Source: Massilia soli (GTDB lineage Bacteria; Pseudomonadota; Gammaproteobacteria; Burkholderiales; Burkholderiaceae_D). From it: a stretch of DNA of 64,000 nucleotides. Where the stretch lies: the NCBI RefSeq assembly GCF_016809835.1, contig NZ_JAFBIL020000001.1, positions 558,001-622,000 of the forward strand, written 5' to 3'. Positions 49,581 through 57,431 of the stretch are shown here, one piece after another (the first letter of the stretch is position 1; each line of letters begins with the position of its first letter). The position numbers and the translations under genes were made by a program. The notes beneath the pieces are model-generated. The model did no database searches. It was not told where the DNA came from and saw only the letters and a list, made by a program, of their open reading frames with translations.

Positions 49581-50477
49581 ATGAGCTTTTTTATTGAAGT
49601 GCTTCTCGGCGGCCTGCTCTCCGGTGTGATGTATGCGCTGGTGGCCATTGGCTTTGTCCTGATCTACAAGGCGTCCGGCGTCTTCAACTTCGCCCAGGGC
49701 GCGATGGTGTTCTTCGCCGCCCTCACCTGCGTCGGCATCATCGACAAGTTCGGCGTGTCGCTGTGGGTAGCGGTACCGGCCACGATGGTCGTCATGATCC
49801 TGCTTGGCATCGCCATCGAGCGCGTCGTGCTGCGCCCTCTGGTCAACCAGCCCGAGATCACGCTGTTCATGGCCACCATCGGCCTGGCGTTCTTCATCGA
49901 AGGCCTGGCGCAGCTGATCTGGGGATCGCAGGTGCGCAAGCTCGACCTGCCGATCGACGATATCCCGAACACCTACCTGATGGATAACTACAACATCCTG
50001 GTGTCCAACTTCGATATGACCGCCGCCGCCATCTGCGGCGTGCTGGTCACCGCGCTGGCCCTGCTGTTCTCCAAGACCAAGGTGGGCCGCGCGCTGCGCG
50101 CGGTGGCAGACGATCACCAGGCGGCGCTCGCGGTCGGCATTCCGCTGCAGCGCATCTGGGCGGTATTGTGGGGTGTGGCCGGCCTGGTCGCACTGGTGGC
50201 CGGCATGCTGTGGGGCGCCCGCAACGGCGTGCAGTTCGCGCTGACGTTCATCGCGCTCAAGGCCTTGCCGGTGCTGATTCTCGGCGGCTTTACCTCGGTA
50301 CCGGGCGCCATCGTCGGCGGCCTGATCATCGGCGCGTCGGAAAAACTGGCCGAGGTCTACCTCGGTCCCTATGTCGGCGGCGGCATCGAAGGCTGGTTCC
50401 CGTACGTGCTCGCGCTGTTGTTCCTGCTGGTTCGCCCTGAAGGGCTGTTCGGCGAAAAAATCATCAGGAGGATTTGA
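49581..50477 (+). CDS. livH: Branched-chain-type ABC transporter permease LivH
   Basis: A 298-aa inner-membrane permease with about eight helices. Starts with a glycine-rich LLGGLLSGVMYALVAIGF, has the conserved FNFAQGAMV loop, and ends LFGEKIIRRI after a GLIIGASEKL region that binds the ATPases. ATG at 49581, with AAGGAATCG upstream. One nt separates it from the livM ATG. Confidence 0.92.
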   Translation: MSFFIEVLLGGLLSGVMYALVAIGFVLIYKASGVFNFAQGAMVFFAALTCVGIIDKFGVSLWVAVPATMVVMILLGIAIERVVLRPLVNQPEITLFMATIGLAFFIEGLAQLIWGSQVRKLDLPIDDIPNTYLMDNYNILVSNFDMTAAAICGVLVTALALLFSKTKVGRALRAVADDHQAALAVGIPLQRIWAVLWGVAGLVALVAGMLWGARNGVQFALTFIALKALPVLILGGFTSVPGAIVGGLIIGASEKLAEVYLGPYVGGGIEGWFPYVLALLFLLVRPEGLFGEKIIRRI

Positions 50478-50478
50478 C

Positions 50479-51537
50479 ATGTTTTACCGTGAAGCCGGAC
50501 AGTTTAAAACCACCTACCAGTCCGACGGACAGGTATTCCCGATCCGCCAGGACCGCGTCGCCATGCTTGCGCTGGTCGGCGTCGCGCTGCTGGTGGTGCC
50601 GATGATCGCCTCGCCCTACGTGCTGTCGGCGATCCTGATTCCGTTCCTGATTTTCTCGCTGGCGGCGCTGGGCCTCAACATCCTGACCGGCTATTGCGGC
50701 CAGCTGTCGCTCGGTACCGCTGCCTTCATGGCGGTGGGCGCCTTCGCCTCGTGGAACTTCATCTTCCGCATTCCCGGCATTCCGATGCTGCTGGCGTTCG
50801 TGCTGGGCGGCCTGTGCGCGGCCATGGTGGGCATCGCCTTCGGCCTGCCGTCGTTGCGCATTCGCGGTTTCTACCTGGCGGCGTCGACGCTGGCCACCCA
50901 GTTCTTCGTGGTCTGGTGCCTGACCAAGATCCCTTACCTGACCGGCAACAGCTCGTCCGGCGTGATCACCGCGCAGCAGATCACGATCTTCGGCTACGCC
51001 TTCGACACCCCGGCCGCCAAGTACATGCTGGTGCTGGCGATCGTGGCGCTGATGGCGCTGCTGGCCAAGAACATGGTGCGCTCGAACGTCGGGCGATCCT
51101 GGATGGCGGTGCGCGACATGGACGTGGCGGCGGAGGTGATCGGATTCCGTCCGATGCGCACCAAGCTGCTGGCGTTCGCGGTCAGCTCGTTCTACTGCGG
51201 CGTGGCCGGCGCCCTGTATGCCTACGCCTACCTGGGCACCGTGGAGCCGGAGGCGTACAACCTCGACCTGTCGTTCCGGATCCTGTTCATGATCATCATC
51301 GGCGGCGTCGGCTCGATCCTTGGATCGTTCCTTGGCGCCGCTTTTATTGTGCTGCTGCCGGTCTTCCTCAACATCGTGGCGCACGGGATGTCCCTGCCCA
51401 CGTCGGTGGCATCGAACCTGGAGTTGATGGTGTTTGGCGCGTTGATCATATTTTTCCTGATCGTGGAGCCGCATGGCCTCGCGCGCTTGTGGCAAGTGGG
51501 TAAAGAAAAATTGCGCCTGTGGCCATTCCCGCACTAA
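50479..51537 (+). CDS. livM: Branched-chain-type ABC transporter permease LivM
   Basis: A 352-aa second permease with about ten helices. The N-terminal 40 residues are polar (unusually long and soluble for LivM); the core has LNILTGYCGQLSLGTAAFMA and GGVGSILGSFLGA, the conserved transporter motifs. It starts 1 nt after livH, with AGGAGGATTTG as a strong ribosome-binding site. Acts with LivH. Confidence 0.92.
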   Translation: MFYREAGQFKTTYQSDGQVFPIRQDRVAMLALVGVALLVVPMIASPYVLSAILIPFLIFSLAALGLNILTGYCGQLSLGTAAFMAVGAFASWNFIFRIPGIPMLLAFVLGGLCAAMVGIAFGLPSLRIRGFYLAASTLATQFFVVWCLTKIPYLTGNSSSGVITAQQITIFGYAFDTPAAKYMLVLAIVALMALLAKNMVRSNVGRSWMAVRDMDVAAEVIGFRPMRTKLLAFAVSSFYCGVAGALYAYAYLGTVEPEAYNLDLSFRILFMIIIGGVGSILGSFLGAAFIVLLPVFLNIVAHGMSLPTSVASNLELMVFGALIIFFLIVEPHGLARLWQVGKEKLRLWPFPH

Positions 51538-51599
51538 CCCGGCCGCGCGGACGCAATACAAAACGGTAGCTATTGACGGACCTTTGGAGACGACAAAAA

Positions 51600-52901
51600 A
51601 TGAAACTGACCACCAAGCTTTTGCTGTGCGCATCGCTCGCAGGCGCATTCAATCAAGTAAGCGCAGCCGACCAGTTTGTCGCGTTGCCTTCGTATCGCGT
51701 CGGCCCGTACGCGGCCGGCGGCTCCGGCTTCTACGGCGGCGCGATCGACTATTTCAACCTGGTCAACGCCACCGGCGGCATTAACGGCGTCAAGATCAAG
51801 TGGCAGGAGTGCGAAACCGAATACAACCCATCGCGCGGCGTCGAATGCTACGAGCGACTGAAAACCCAGGAAGGCGGCGCCACCCTGGTCGAGCCGCTGT
51901 CGACCGGTATTGCTTACGGCATCCTTGACCGCGTCGCACAGGACAAGATCCCGATGACCACCCTCGGCTACGGCCGCTCTGACGCTGCCAACGGCAAGGT
52001 GTTCCCATACGTGTTCCCGCTTATCACCAGCTACTGGAACCAGGCCGCGGCGATGGTCAAGTACCTGGCCGACAAAAATGGCGGCTACGCCAAGCTGAAG
52101 GGCAAGAAGATCGTCCACCTGTACCACGACTCGGCGTTCGGCAAAGAGCCGCTGCCGGTGCTCGAAGCCCAGGCCAAGCAGTACGGCTTCGAATTGATCA
52201 AGATCGCCGTCGCGCCGCCGGGCAGCGAGCAGCAGTCGCAGTGGCTGCAGATCCGCCAGGCCAAGCCTGATCACGTGATCCTGTGGGGCTGGGGCGTGAT
52301 GAATTCGGTCGCGATCAAGACCGCGCAGCGCAACGGCTTCCCGCGCGAGAAGATCCTTGGCGTGTGGTGGGCAGGTTCGGAAGAAGACACCATCCCGTCG
52401 GGCGACGCGGCCAAGGGCTACACCTCGATGACCTTCAACACGCCGGGTAACTACCCGGTCATCGACCAGATCCGCAAGACCGTCTACGGCGCCGGCAACG
52501 GCAACCTGGCCGACCAGAAGCGCATCGGCAGCGTGTACCACATGCGCGGCATGACGATGGGCATCCTGTGGGCCGAAGGTATCCGCAAGGCGCAGGAAAA
52601 GTACGGCAAGGGCAAGGTCATGACGGGCGAGCAAGTTCGCTGGGGCCTGGAAAACCTGAACATCGACGAAGCACGCCAGAAGGCGCTGGGCGCGTTCGGC
52701 ATGTTCCCGACCGTGAAGACCAGCTGCGACGACCACGAAGGTTCGGGCGCCGTGAAGGTCCAGCAGTGGGACGGCAGCAAGTGGAAAGCCATCACGCCGA
52801 ACTGGGTGGTGGGCGACAAGGCGCTGACCCGCAAACTGGTTGAGGAATCCTCGGCGGCGTATGCCAAAGAGAAGAACATCACGCCAGCCTGCCTGCAGTA
52901 A
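51600..52901 (+). CDS. ABC transporter substrate-binding protein (LivK/AmiC-like)
   Basis: A 433-aa periplasmic binding protein: signal peptide of about 22 residues (MKLTTKLLLCASLAGAFNQ, then VSA), then a type I periplasmic-binding fold with GINGVKIKWQECET and NPSRGVECYERLK. Compared with classical LivK (370 aa) it is about 60 residues longer, so the ligand may not be leucine. The ATG at 51600 is used because it creates the signal peptide. Confidence 0.9.
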   Translation: MKLTTKLLLCASLAGAFNQVSAADQFVALPSYRVGPYAAGGSGFYGGAIDYFNLVNATGGINGVKIKWQECETEYNPSRGVECYERLKTQEGGATLVEPLSTGIAYGILDRVAQDKIPMTTLGYGRSDAANGKVFPYVFPLITSYWNQAAAMVKYLADKNGGYAKLKGKKIVHLYHDSAFGKEPLPVLEAQAKQYGFELIKIAVAPPGSEQQSQWLQIRQAKPDHVILWGWGVMNSVAIKTAQRNGFPREKILGVWWAGSEEDTIPSGDAAKGYTSMTFNTPGNYPVIDQIRKTVYGAGNGNLADQKRIGSVYHMRGMTMGILWAEGIRKAQEKYGKGKVMTGEQVRWGLENLNIDEARQKALGAFGMFPTVKTSCDDHEGSGAVKVQQWDGSKWKAITPNWVVGDKALTRKLVEESSAAYAKEKNITPACLQ

Positions 52902-52915
52902 TCGGCAAGACCGCT

Positions 52916-52940
52916 CCCCGGCCGCCTGTCGCGGCCGGGG
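52916..52940 (+). terminator. 10-bp perfect hairpin after the binding-protein gene
   Basis: CCCCGGCCGC, loop CTGTC, GCGGCCGGGG, 14 nt after the stop and before livF. There is only a short T run (CGTTTGA). It likely allows partial termination or 3' protection, giving more binding protein than ATPase, as in other importer operons. Confidence 0.65.
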
Positions 52941-52961
52941 CGTTTGACGAACAAGTGAAAA

Positions 52962-53789
52962 ATGCCAATGACGAATGACGCAGCCAGCCAGCCCTACCTG
53001 TCGGTGAATAACATCGAAGTCATTTACGACCATGTGATCCTGGTCCTGAAAGGCGTGTCGCTGCAGGTACCGAAGGGGAAGATCGTGGCCCTGCTTGGCG
53101 CCAACGGCGCCGGCAAATCGACCACGCTGAAAACCATCTCGACCCTTCTGCGCGGCGAACGGGGCGACGTGACCAAAGGCGAAGTGCGGTTCCAGGGCGA
53201 GCGGGTCGACCAGCTCACGCCCAACGAACTGGTCAAGCGCGGCCTGTCGCAGGTGATGGAGGGCCGTCATTGCTTCGGCCACCTGACGATCGAAGAAAAC
53301 CTGATGACCGGCGCTTACACGCGCTCGATATCGCGCGCGGAGCTGAAAGATTCGCTCGACGCCGTGTACCAGTACTTCCCGCGCCTGAAGGAGCGCCGCA
53401 CCAGCCAGGCCGGCTACACCTCGGGCGGCGAGCAGCAGATGTGCGCGATCGGCCGCGCGCTGATGGCCAAGCCGTCGATGATCCTGCTCGACGAACCGTC
53501 GATGGGGATCGCGCCGCAGATCGTCGAAGAGATCTTCGACATCGTGAAAGACCTGAACCACAAGGAAGGCGTGTCGTTCCTGCTGGCCGAGCAGAACACG
53601 ACGGTCGCATTGCGCTATGCCGACTTCGGCTACATCCTCGAAAACGGCCGCGTGGTCATGGAAGGCGAAGCGAAGGAGCTGGCCAACAACGAGGACGTCA
53701 AGGAGTTCTACCTTGGCGTGTCGGGCGCCGGCCGCAAGAGCTTCCGCGACATGAAGTTCTATCGCCGCCGCAAGCGCTGGCTGGCATGA
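52962..53789 (+). CDS. livF: Branched-chain-type ABC transporter ATP-binding protein LivF
   Basis: A 275-aa second ATPase: Walker A GANGAGKSTTLK, signature YTSGGEQQMCAIGRA, Walker B ILLDEPSMGIAPQ, and an H-loop replaced in part by AEQNTTVAL as usual for LivF. A C-terminal extension of about 25 residues (RRRKRWLA) goes beyond the family norm. Its stop overlaps the ATG of the 30-codon ORF (ATGA). Confidence 0.92.
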   Translation: MPMTNDAASQPYLSVNNIEVIYDHVILVLKGVSLQVPKGKIVALLGANGAGKSTTLKTISTLLRGERGDVTKGEVRFQGERVDQLTPNELVKRGLSQVMEGRHCFGHLTIEENLMTGAYTRSISRAELKDSLDAVYQYFPRLKERRTSQAGYTSGGEQQMCAIGRALMAKPSMILLDEPSMGIAPQIVEEIFDIVKDLNHKEGVSFLLAEQNTTVALRYADFGYILENGRVVMEGEAKELANNEDVKEFYLGVSGAGRKSFRDMKFYRRRKRWLA

Positions 53790-53878
53790 CGGACACGAAA
53801 GACAGCATCATGGATTTTGAGCGTGCCAAGGCACCGTACAAGAAGCTGCAGCGCGAAATTGGCGAACATGGACTTTGA
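53786..53878 (+). pseudogene. 30-codon ORF, apparent internally deleted YjbR copy
   Basis: Starts in an ATGA overlap with livF and encodes MTDTKDSIMDFERAKAPY then KKLQREIGEHGL. From codon 9 it starts MDFE, like the next gene, and ends KKLQREIGE, like the C-terminus of the same gene. The 3' part is nearly identical in DNA to 54187-54219 (AGAAGCTGCAGCGCGAAAT versus AGAAGCTTCAGCGCGAAAT). The best reading is a tandem duplicate that lost its middle. It might still act as a leader peptide giving coupled translation. Confidence 0.5.
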
Positions 53879-54221
53879 AGCATTGAAGGAGGTATGCCTT
53901 GGCTTCCCTGGCGCTGCCCAGGACCTGAAGTGGGGCGAAGTCACGGTGTTTTCGGTTGGCGGCAAGATGTTCGCCGCTACCAATGCCGACCTTCCGGCAA
54001 GCCGCATCAGCTTCAAGGTGGACGACGAGCGTTTCCTTGAACTGACCGACCGCCCCGGCATCATCCCCGCGCCATACATGGCGCGCTTGAAATGGGTGTA
54101 CACAGACGACGCCAGGGCGTTAAGCGACAGCGAAGCGGCCTTGCTGCTGAGGCGCTCGTACGAACTGGCATTCGCGAAGCTGACCAAGAAGCTTCAGCGC
54201 GAAATAGGAGAATTGGCATGA
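53868..54221 (+). CDS. MmcQ/YjbR family protein
   Basis: A 117-aa DNA-binding-like protein of the YjbR fold. N-terminal MDFEALKEVCLGFPGAAQDLKWG (given in parts), SFKVDDERF and PYMARLKWVY in the middle, and YELAFAKLTKKLQREIGE at the C-terminus. Family function is unsettled. ATG at 53868 overlaps the short ORF; its TGA shares the ATGA with the next ATG at 54218, so translation is coupled through the operon. Confidence 0.85.
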   Translation: MDFEALKEVCLGFPGAAQDLKWGEVTVFSVGGKMFAATNADLPASRISFKVDDERFLELTDRPGIIPAPYMARLKWVYTDDARALSDSEAALLLRRSYELAFAKLTKKLQREIGELA

Positions 54222-55477
54222 CTTTCGATACCCTGGATGCGCTTGAAACGCGCAACCCCGCCGATCGCGAGAGCGATCTGATGGCGCGGCTGCCGCAGCT
54301 GGTGGCGTTGGCAAAACGCGCGCCGGGATGGCAGCGCATCCTTGACGGTTTCGATCCCGCGACGATTGACAGCCGCGCCGCGCTGGCGACCTTGCCGATC
54401 ACCCGCAAGTCCGACCTCAAGACACTGCAGAAGGAACCGGCGCCCTTCGGTGGCCTGAATGCCACGCCGCTGTCAGCGTTGGCGCGGGTATTTGTCTCCC
54501 CTGGGCCGATCTACGACCCGGAAGGACGCGGCCAGGACTACTGGCGCTTTGCGCGGCCGCTGTATGCGGGCGGGGTGCGCGACGGCGGCCTGCTGCAGAA
54601 CTGCTTCTCCTACCACTTCACGCCGGCGGCCTTCATGGTCGAAGGCGGCGCCTTCCGGATCGGCTGCACGGTCATTCCAGCCGGTTCCGGGCAAACCGAG
54701 ATGCAGGTGCTGGCGATGGCCGACCTGAAGCCCGACACCTATGTCGGCACGCCCTCGTTCTTGCGCATCATTATCGAGAAGGCGCGCGAAATGGGCGCCG
54801 ACATCAGCAGCGTGCGCAATGCGGTGATGGGCGCCGAAGCGCTGCCGCAATCGCTGCGCGCCTGGTTCCAGGAAAACGGCGTGCCGAATGTGATCCAGAC
54901 CTACGCGACGGCCGACATCGGCAGCATCGCCTACGAAACCGTCACCGATGGCGTGATCAATCCAGGCATGGTGCTCGACGAAGACCTGATCGTCGAAATC
55001 GTCCGGCCCGGCAGTGGCGAGCCGGTGGCGCCGGGCGACATCGGCGAAGTGGTGGTCACCTCGTTCAACCCCGACTATCCCTTGATCCGCTTTGCGACCG
55101 GCGACATGTCGGCGCTGCTGATCGACGCCGCACCGTCGAGATGCGGGCGCACCAACAGCCGCATCAAGGGCTGGATGGGACGCGCCGACCAGACCACCAA
55201 GGTGCGCGCGATGTTCGTGCATCCATCGCAGGTCGAAAACATCGTGCGCCGCCATCCGCAGGTGCTCAAGGCGAGGCTGGTGGTCTCGGGCCGGATGGCC
55301 AATGACGCTATGACGCTGCATTGCGAAGTCGCGGGCGAAGCGCGGCCGGAGCTCGCGGCGGCGATCGTCGATTCGATTCGCGAGGTGACCAAGCTGCGCG
55401 GCGAGGTTGAATTCGCGGCGGCCGGTTCGCTGCCGGCGGACGGCAAACTGATCGAGGATGCGCGCGACTATACGTAG
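54218..55477 (+). CDS. PaaK-like AMP-dependent ligase with altered phosphate loop
   Basis: A 419-aa protein of the phenylacetate-CoA ligase group. Adenylation features are YATADIGSIAYE (A5-like) and IRFATGDMSALL (A7-like), then GRADQTTKVRAMFVHPSQVE as the C-terminal hinge. The usual SSGTTGKPT loop is absent; at its place is VSPGPIYDPEGRG. The acid is unknown. It is the last gene of the operon, coupled by an ATGA overlap. Role with the first ligase: either two substrates or successive steps. Confidence 0.8.
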   Translation: MTFDTLDALETRNPADRESDLMARLPQLVALAKRAPGWQRILDGFDPATIDSRAALATLPITRKSDLKTLQKEPAPFGGLNATPLSALARVFVSPGPIYDPEGRGQDYWRFARPLYAGGVRDGGLLQNCFSYHFTPAAFMVEGGAFRIGCTVIPAGSGQTEMQVLAMADLKPDTYVGTPSFLRIIIEKAREMGADISSVRNAVMGAEALPQSLRAWFQENGVPNVIQTYATADIGSIAYETVTDGVINPGMVLDEDLIVEIVRPGSGEPVAPGDIGEVVVTSFNPDYPLIRFATGDMSALLIDAAPSRCGRTNSRIKGWMGRADQTTKVRAMFVHPSQVENIVRRHPQVLKARLVVSGRMANDAMTLHCEVAGEARPELAAAIVDSIREVTKLRGEVEFAAAGSLPADGKLIEDARDYT

Positions 55478-55552
55478 CATGTGGTGCGAAACCAACTCTT
55501 GTCCGGTCGGCAAAGGGGATATGAAGGATAATTACCGGGTATCCTTTTTCTG

Positions 55553-56146
55553 ATGACCATAATGCAAGACTTCCACTACAAGCGCTCGCGCGACCTGATC
55601 AAGAACGCCGAAGAAATTTTCGACGCCGACACCGTCAAGGCGGCTGTCACGCGCGTTGCCGGCACCCTCAACGCGCAATTCGGCAACCCTGCCGATGAAG
55701 CATTCCCGCTGGTACTGGGTGTGATGGGCGGCGCGGTGGTGTTCACCGGCCAGCTGCTGACCCAGCTCGACTTCCCGCTCGAGTTCGATTACATCCACGT
55801 CACCCGCTACGGCGACGACGACAAGGGTGGCCAAGTAGTGTGGAAAGTGATTCCGCGCTCGAACGTCGAAGGCCGCACGATCATCGTGGTCGACGATATC
55901 CTCGACGAAGGCGAGACCCTGGCGCATGTCAAGCAGCGCTTGCTGGACATGGGCGCCGCGGAAGTCATCCTGGTGGTGTTCGCCGACAAGGACCTGAAGA
56001 AGGCCAAGCCGGTGCAGGCCGATATCGTCGGGCTGACGATTCCGAACAAGTTCGTGGTCGGCTTCGGCATGGACGTGTACGGCTACTGGCGCAACCTGCC
56101 GGGCCTGTGGGCGATCCGCGAACAAGACCTGACGCCGCGCGACTAG
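55553..56146 (+). CDS. hpt: Hypoxanthine-guanine phosphoribosyltransferase
   Basis: Purine salvage enzyme transferring phosphoribosyl from PRPP to hypoxanthine or guanine. The 197-aa type I PRTase has the PRPP loop IIVVDDILDEGETLA and an N-terminal MGGAVVFTGQLL as the substrate loop. The start may be ATG 55553 or the in-frame ATG at 55562 (MQDFHYKRS). Not part of the preceding operon in an obvious way: a 75-nt gap intervenes. Confidence 0.9.
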   Translation: MTIMQDFHYKRSRDLIKNAEEIFDADTVKAAVTRVAGTLNAQFGNPADEAFPLVLGVMGGAVVFTGQLLTQLDFPLEFDYIHVTRYGDDDKGGQVVWKVIPRSNVEGRTIIVVDDILDEGETLAHVKQRLLDMGAAEVILVVFADKDLKKAKPVQADIVGLTIPNKFVVGFGMDVYGYWRNLPGLWAIREQDLTPRD

Positions 56147-56154
56147 GCAAGCCA

Positions 56155-56243
56155 ATTCGGCGGATGCGCCCCGATGGGGCTGATCCTCCCTACGTAAAGC
56201 GGCATCGCAGGGCGGATAAGCGCGCAGCGCGCATCCGCCGAAT
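56155..56243. repeat. REP element with 15-bp terminal inverted repeats
   Basis: ATTCGGCGGATGCGC at the left and its exact complement GCGCATCCGCCGAAT at the right (89 bp in all). The interior has a second hairpin and, on the minus strand, GTAGGGAGGATCAGCCCC, beginning with the GTAG tetranucleotide of RAYT-linked REPs. It fills the space between convergent hpt and the nitronate monooxygenase. Confidence 0.85.
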
Positions 56244-56249
56244 CAGGCG

Positions 56250-57206
56250 TCAAGCAATCCCCAGCCGCCTTCTCGCCGCCTGGTACTCGTCCTGCAAACG
56301 CTCCACCATCTGCGCCACGGTCGGCACATCATCCATCAGGCCGACGCCCTGCCCCGCGCCCCAGATATCGCGCCACGCCTTCGCGCTGCCCGAACCGAAG
56401 CTCATCTTGCTCTTGTCCGACTCCGGCAACGCGTCCGGATCGAGTCCCGCGTTGACGATCGATTTCTTCAAGTAGTTCCCGTGCACGCCGGTAAACAGGT
56501 TCGTATAGACGATGTCCGCCGCGCTCGACTCCACAATCGCGTTGCGGTACTCGTCGCTGACATTCGACTCCCTGGTCGCCAGCCAACGCGAGCCAATGTA
56601 CGCCAGGTCGGCGCCCATCGCCTGCGCCGCAAGAATCGCGTCGCCGGTCGCGATCGCGCCTGACAGCGCCAGCGGGCCGTCGAAGAACTTGCGCACTTCG
56701 CCGACCAGTGCAAACGGCGACAGCGCGCCAGCGTGTCCGCCGGCGCCAGCAGCCACCAGGATCAGGCCATCGACGCCGGCCTCCAGCGCCTTCTGCGCGT
56801 GGCGAATCGATACGACGTCATGCAGCACGATGCCGCCGTAGCCGTGCACCGCATCCATCATTTCCTTCGGCGGCGCGCGCAGCGACGAAATAATGATCGG
56901 CACCTTGTGACGCACGCAGACCTCGACATCGTGCTCCAGCCGGTCATTGGACTGGTGGACGATCTGGTTGACCGCGATCGGCCCGACCTTTTTTCCCGGG
57001 TTGGCTTGCTGGAACTCCGCCAGCTCTTTCTGCAGGTCGGTCAGCCAGGTGTCGAGCAGCTCGGCGGGCCGGGCGTTCAGCGCCGGGAAGGCGCCGACGA
57101 TGCCCGCCTTGCATTGCGCGGCAACCAGCTGCGGTCCGCTGGCGATAAACATCGGGGAGGCGATGACGGGAAGGCTGAGGTTTTGAAGCGCGGCGGGTAA
57201 TGCCAT
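56250..57206 (-). CDS. Nitronate monooxygenase
   Basis: FMN-dependent enzyme that oxidises alkyl nitronates such as propionate-3-nitronate. The 318-aa TIM barrel has PVIASPMFIASGPQLVAA at the start, a phosphate-binding GGHAGALSPFAL and GAIATGDAILAAQAMGADLAYIGSRW described in parts. The family also includes 2-nitropropane dioxygenase-like proteins. Its upstream region carries a TATAAT and an inverted repeat. Confidence 0.9.
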   Translation of the reverse strand: MALPAALQNLSLPVIASPMFIASGPQLVAAQCKAGIVGAFPALNARPAELLDTWLTDLQKELAEFQQANPGKKVGPIAVNQIVHQSNDRLEHDVEVCVRHKVPIIISSLRAPPKEMMDAVHGYGGIVLHDVVSIRHAQKALEAGVDGLILVAAGAGGHAGALSPFALVGEVRKFFDGPLALSGAIATGDAILAAQAMGADLAYIGSRWLATRESNVSDEYRNAIVESSAADIVYTNLFTGVHGNYLKKSIVNAGLDPDALPESDKSKMSFGSGSAKAWRDIWGAGQGVGLMDDVPTVAQMVERLQDEYQAARRRLGIA

Positions 57207-57248
57207 GGCGGGAACTCGCAGACGGAAGTTGATCGGAACAAGAAACTT

Positions 57249-57269
57249 ATTATAGTTCTAAAAAAGAAC
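57249..57269 (-). promoter_or_regulatory. Promoter -10 and inverted repeat upstream of nitronate monooxygenase
   Basis: On the minus strand, TATAAT (57254-57249) is a perfect -10, 42 nt before the start codon. Immediately upstream is GTTCT-N5-AGAAC (57255-57269), a palindrome covering the spacer. The matching -35 is poor, so control by a DNA-binding protein at the palindrome is likely. Confidence 0.5.
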
Positions 57270-57431
57270 GACCGTGCTGGTTTCGCGAACGGGAAAGCGG
57301 CGCGCATTCGGCATGGAAACAACAACCCTGTTATTACGTGCCCGGCGGGCGCATAATTTCGGCCACCAACGTTGTCCGAAGCACGATGATGTCAGGCAAC
57401 AAACTTTTTCTGCACTTATTCTGGAGTCAAC

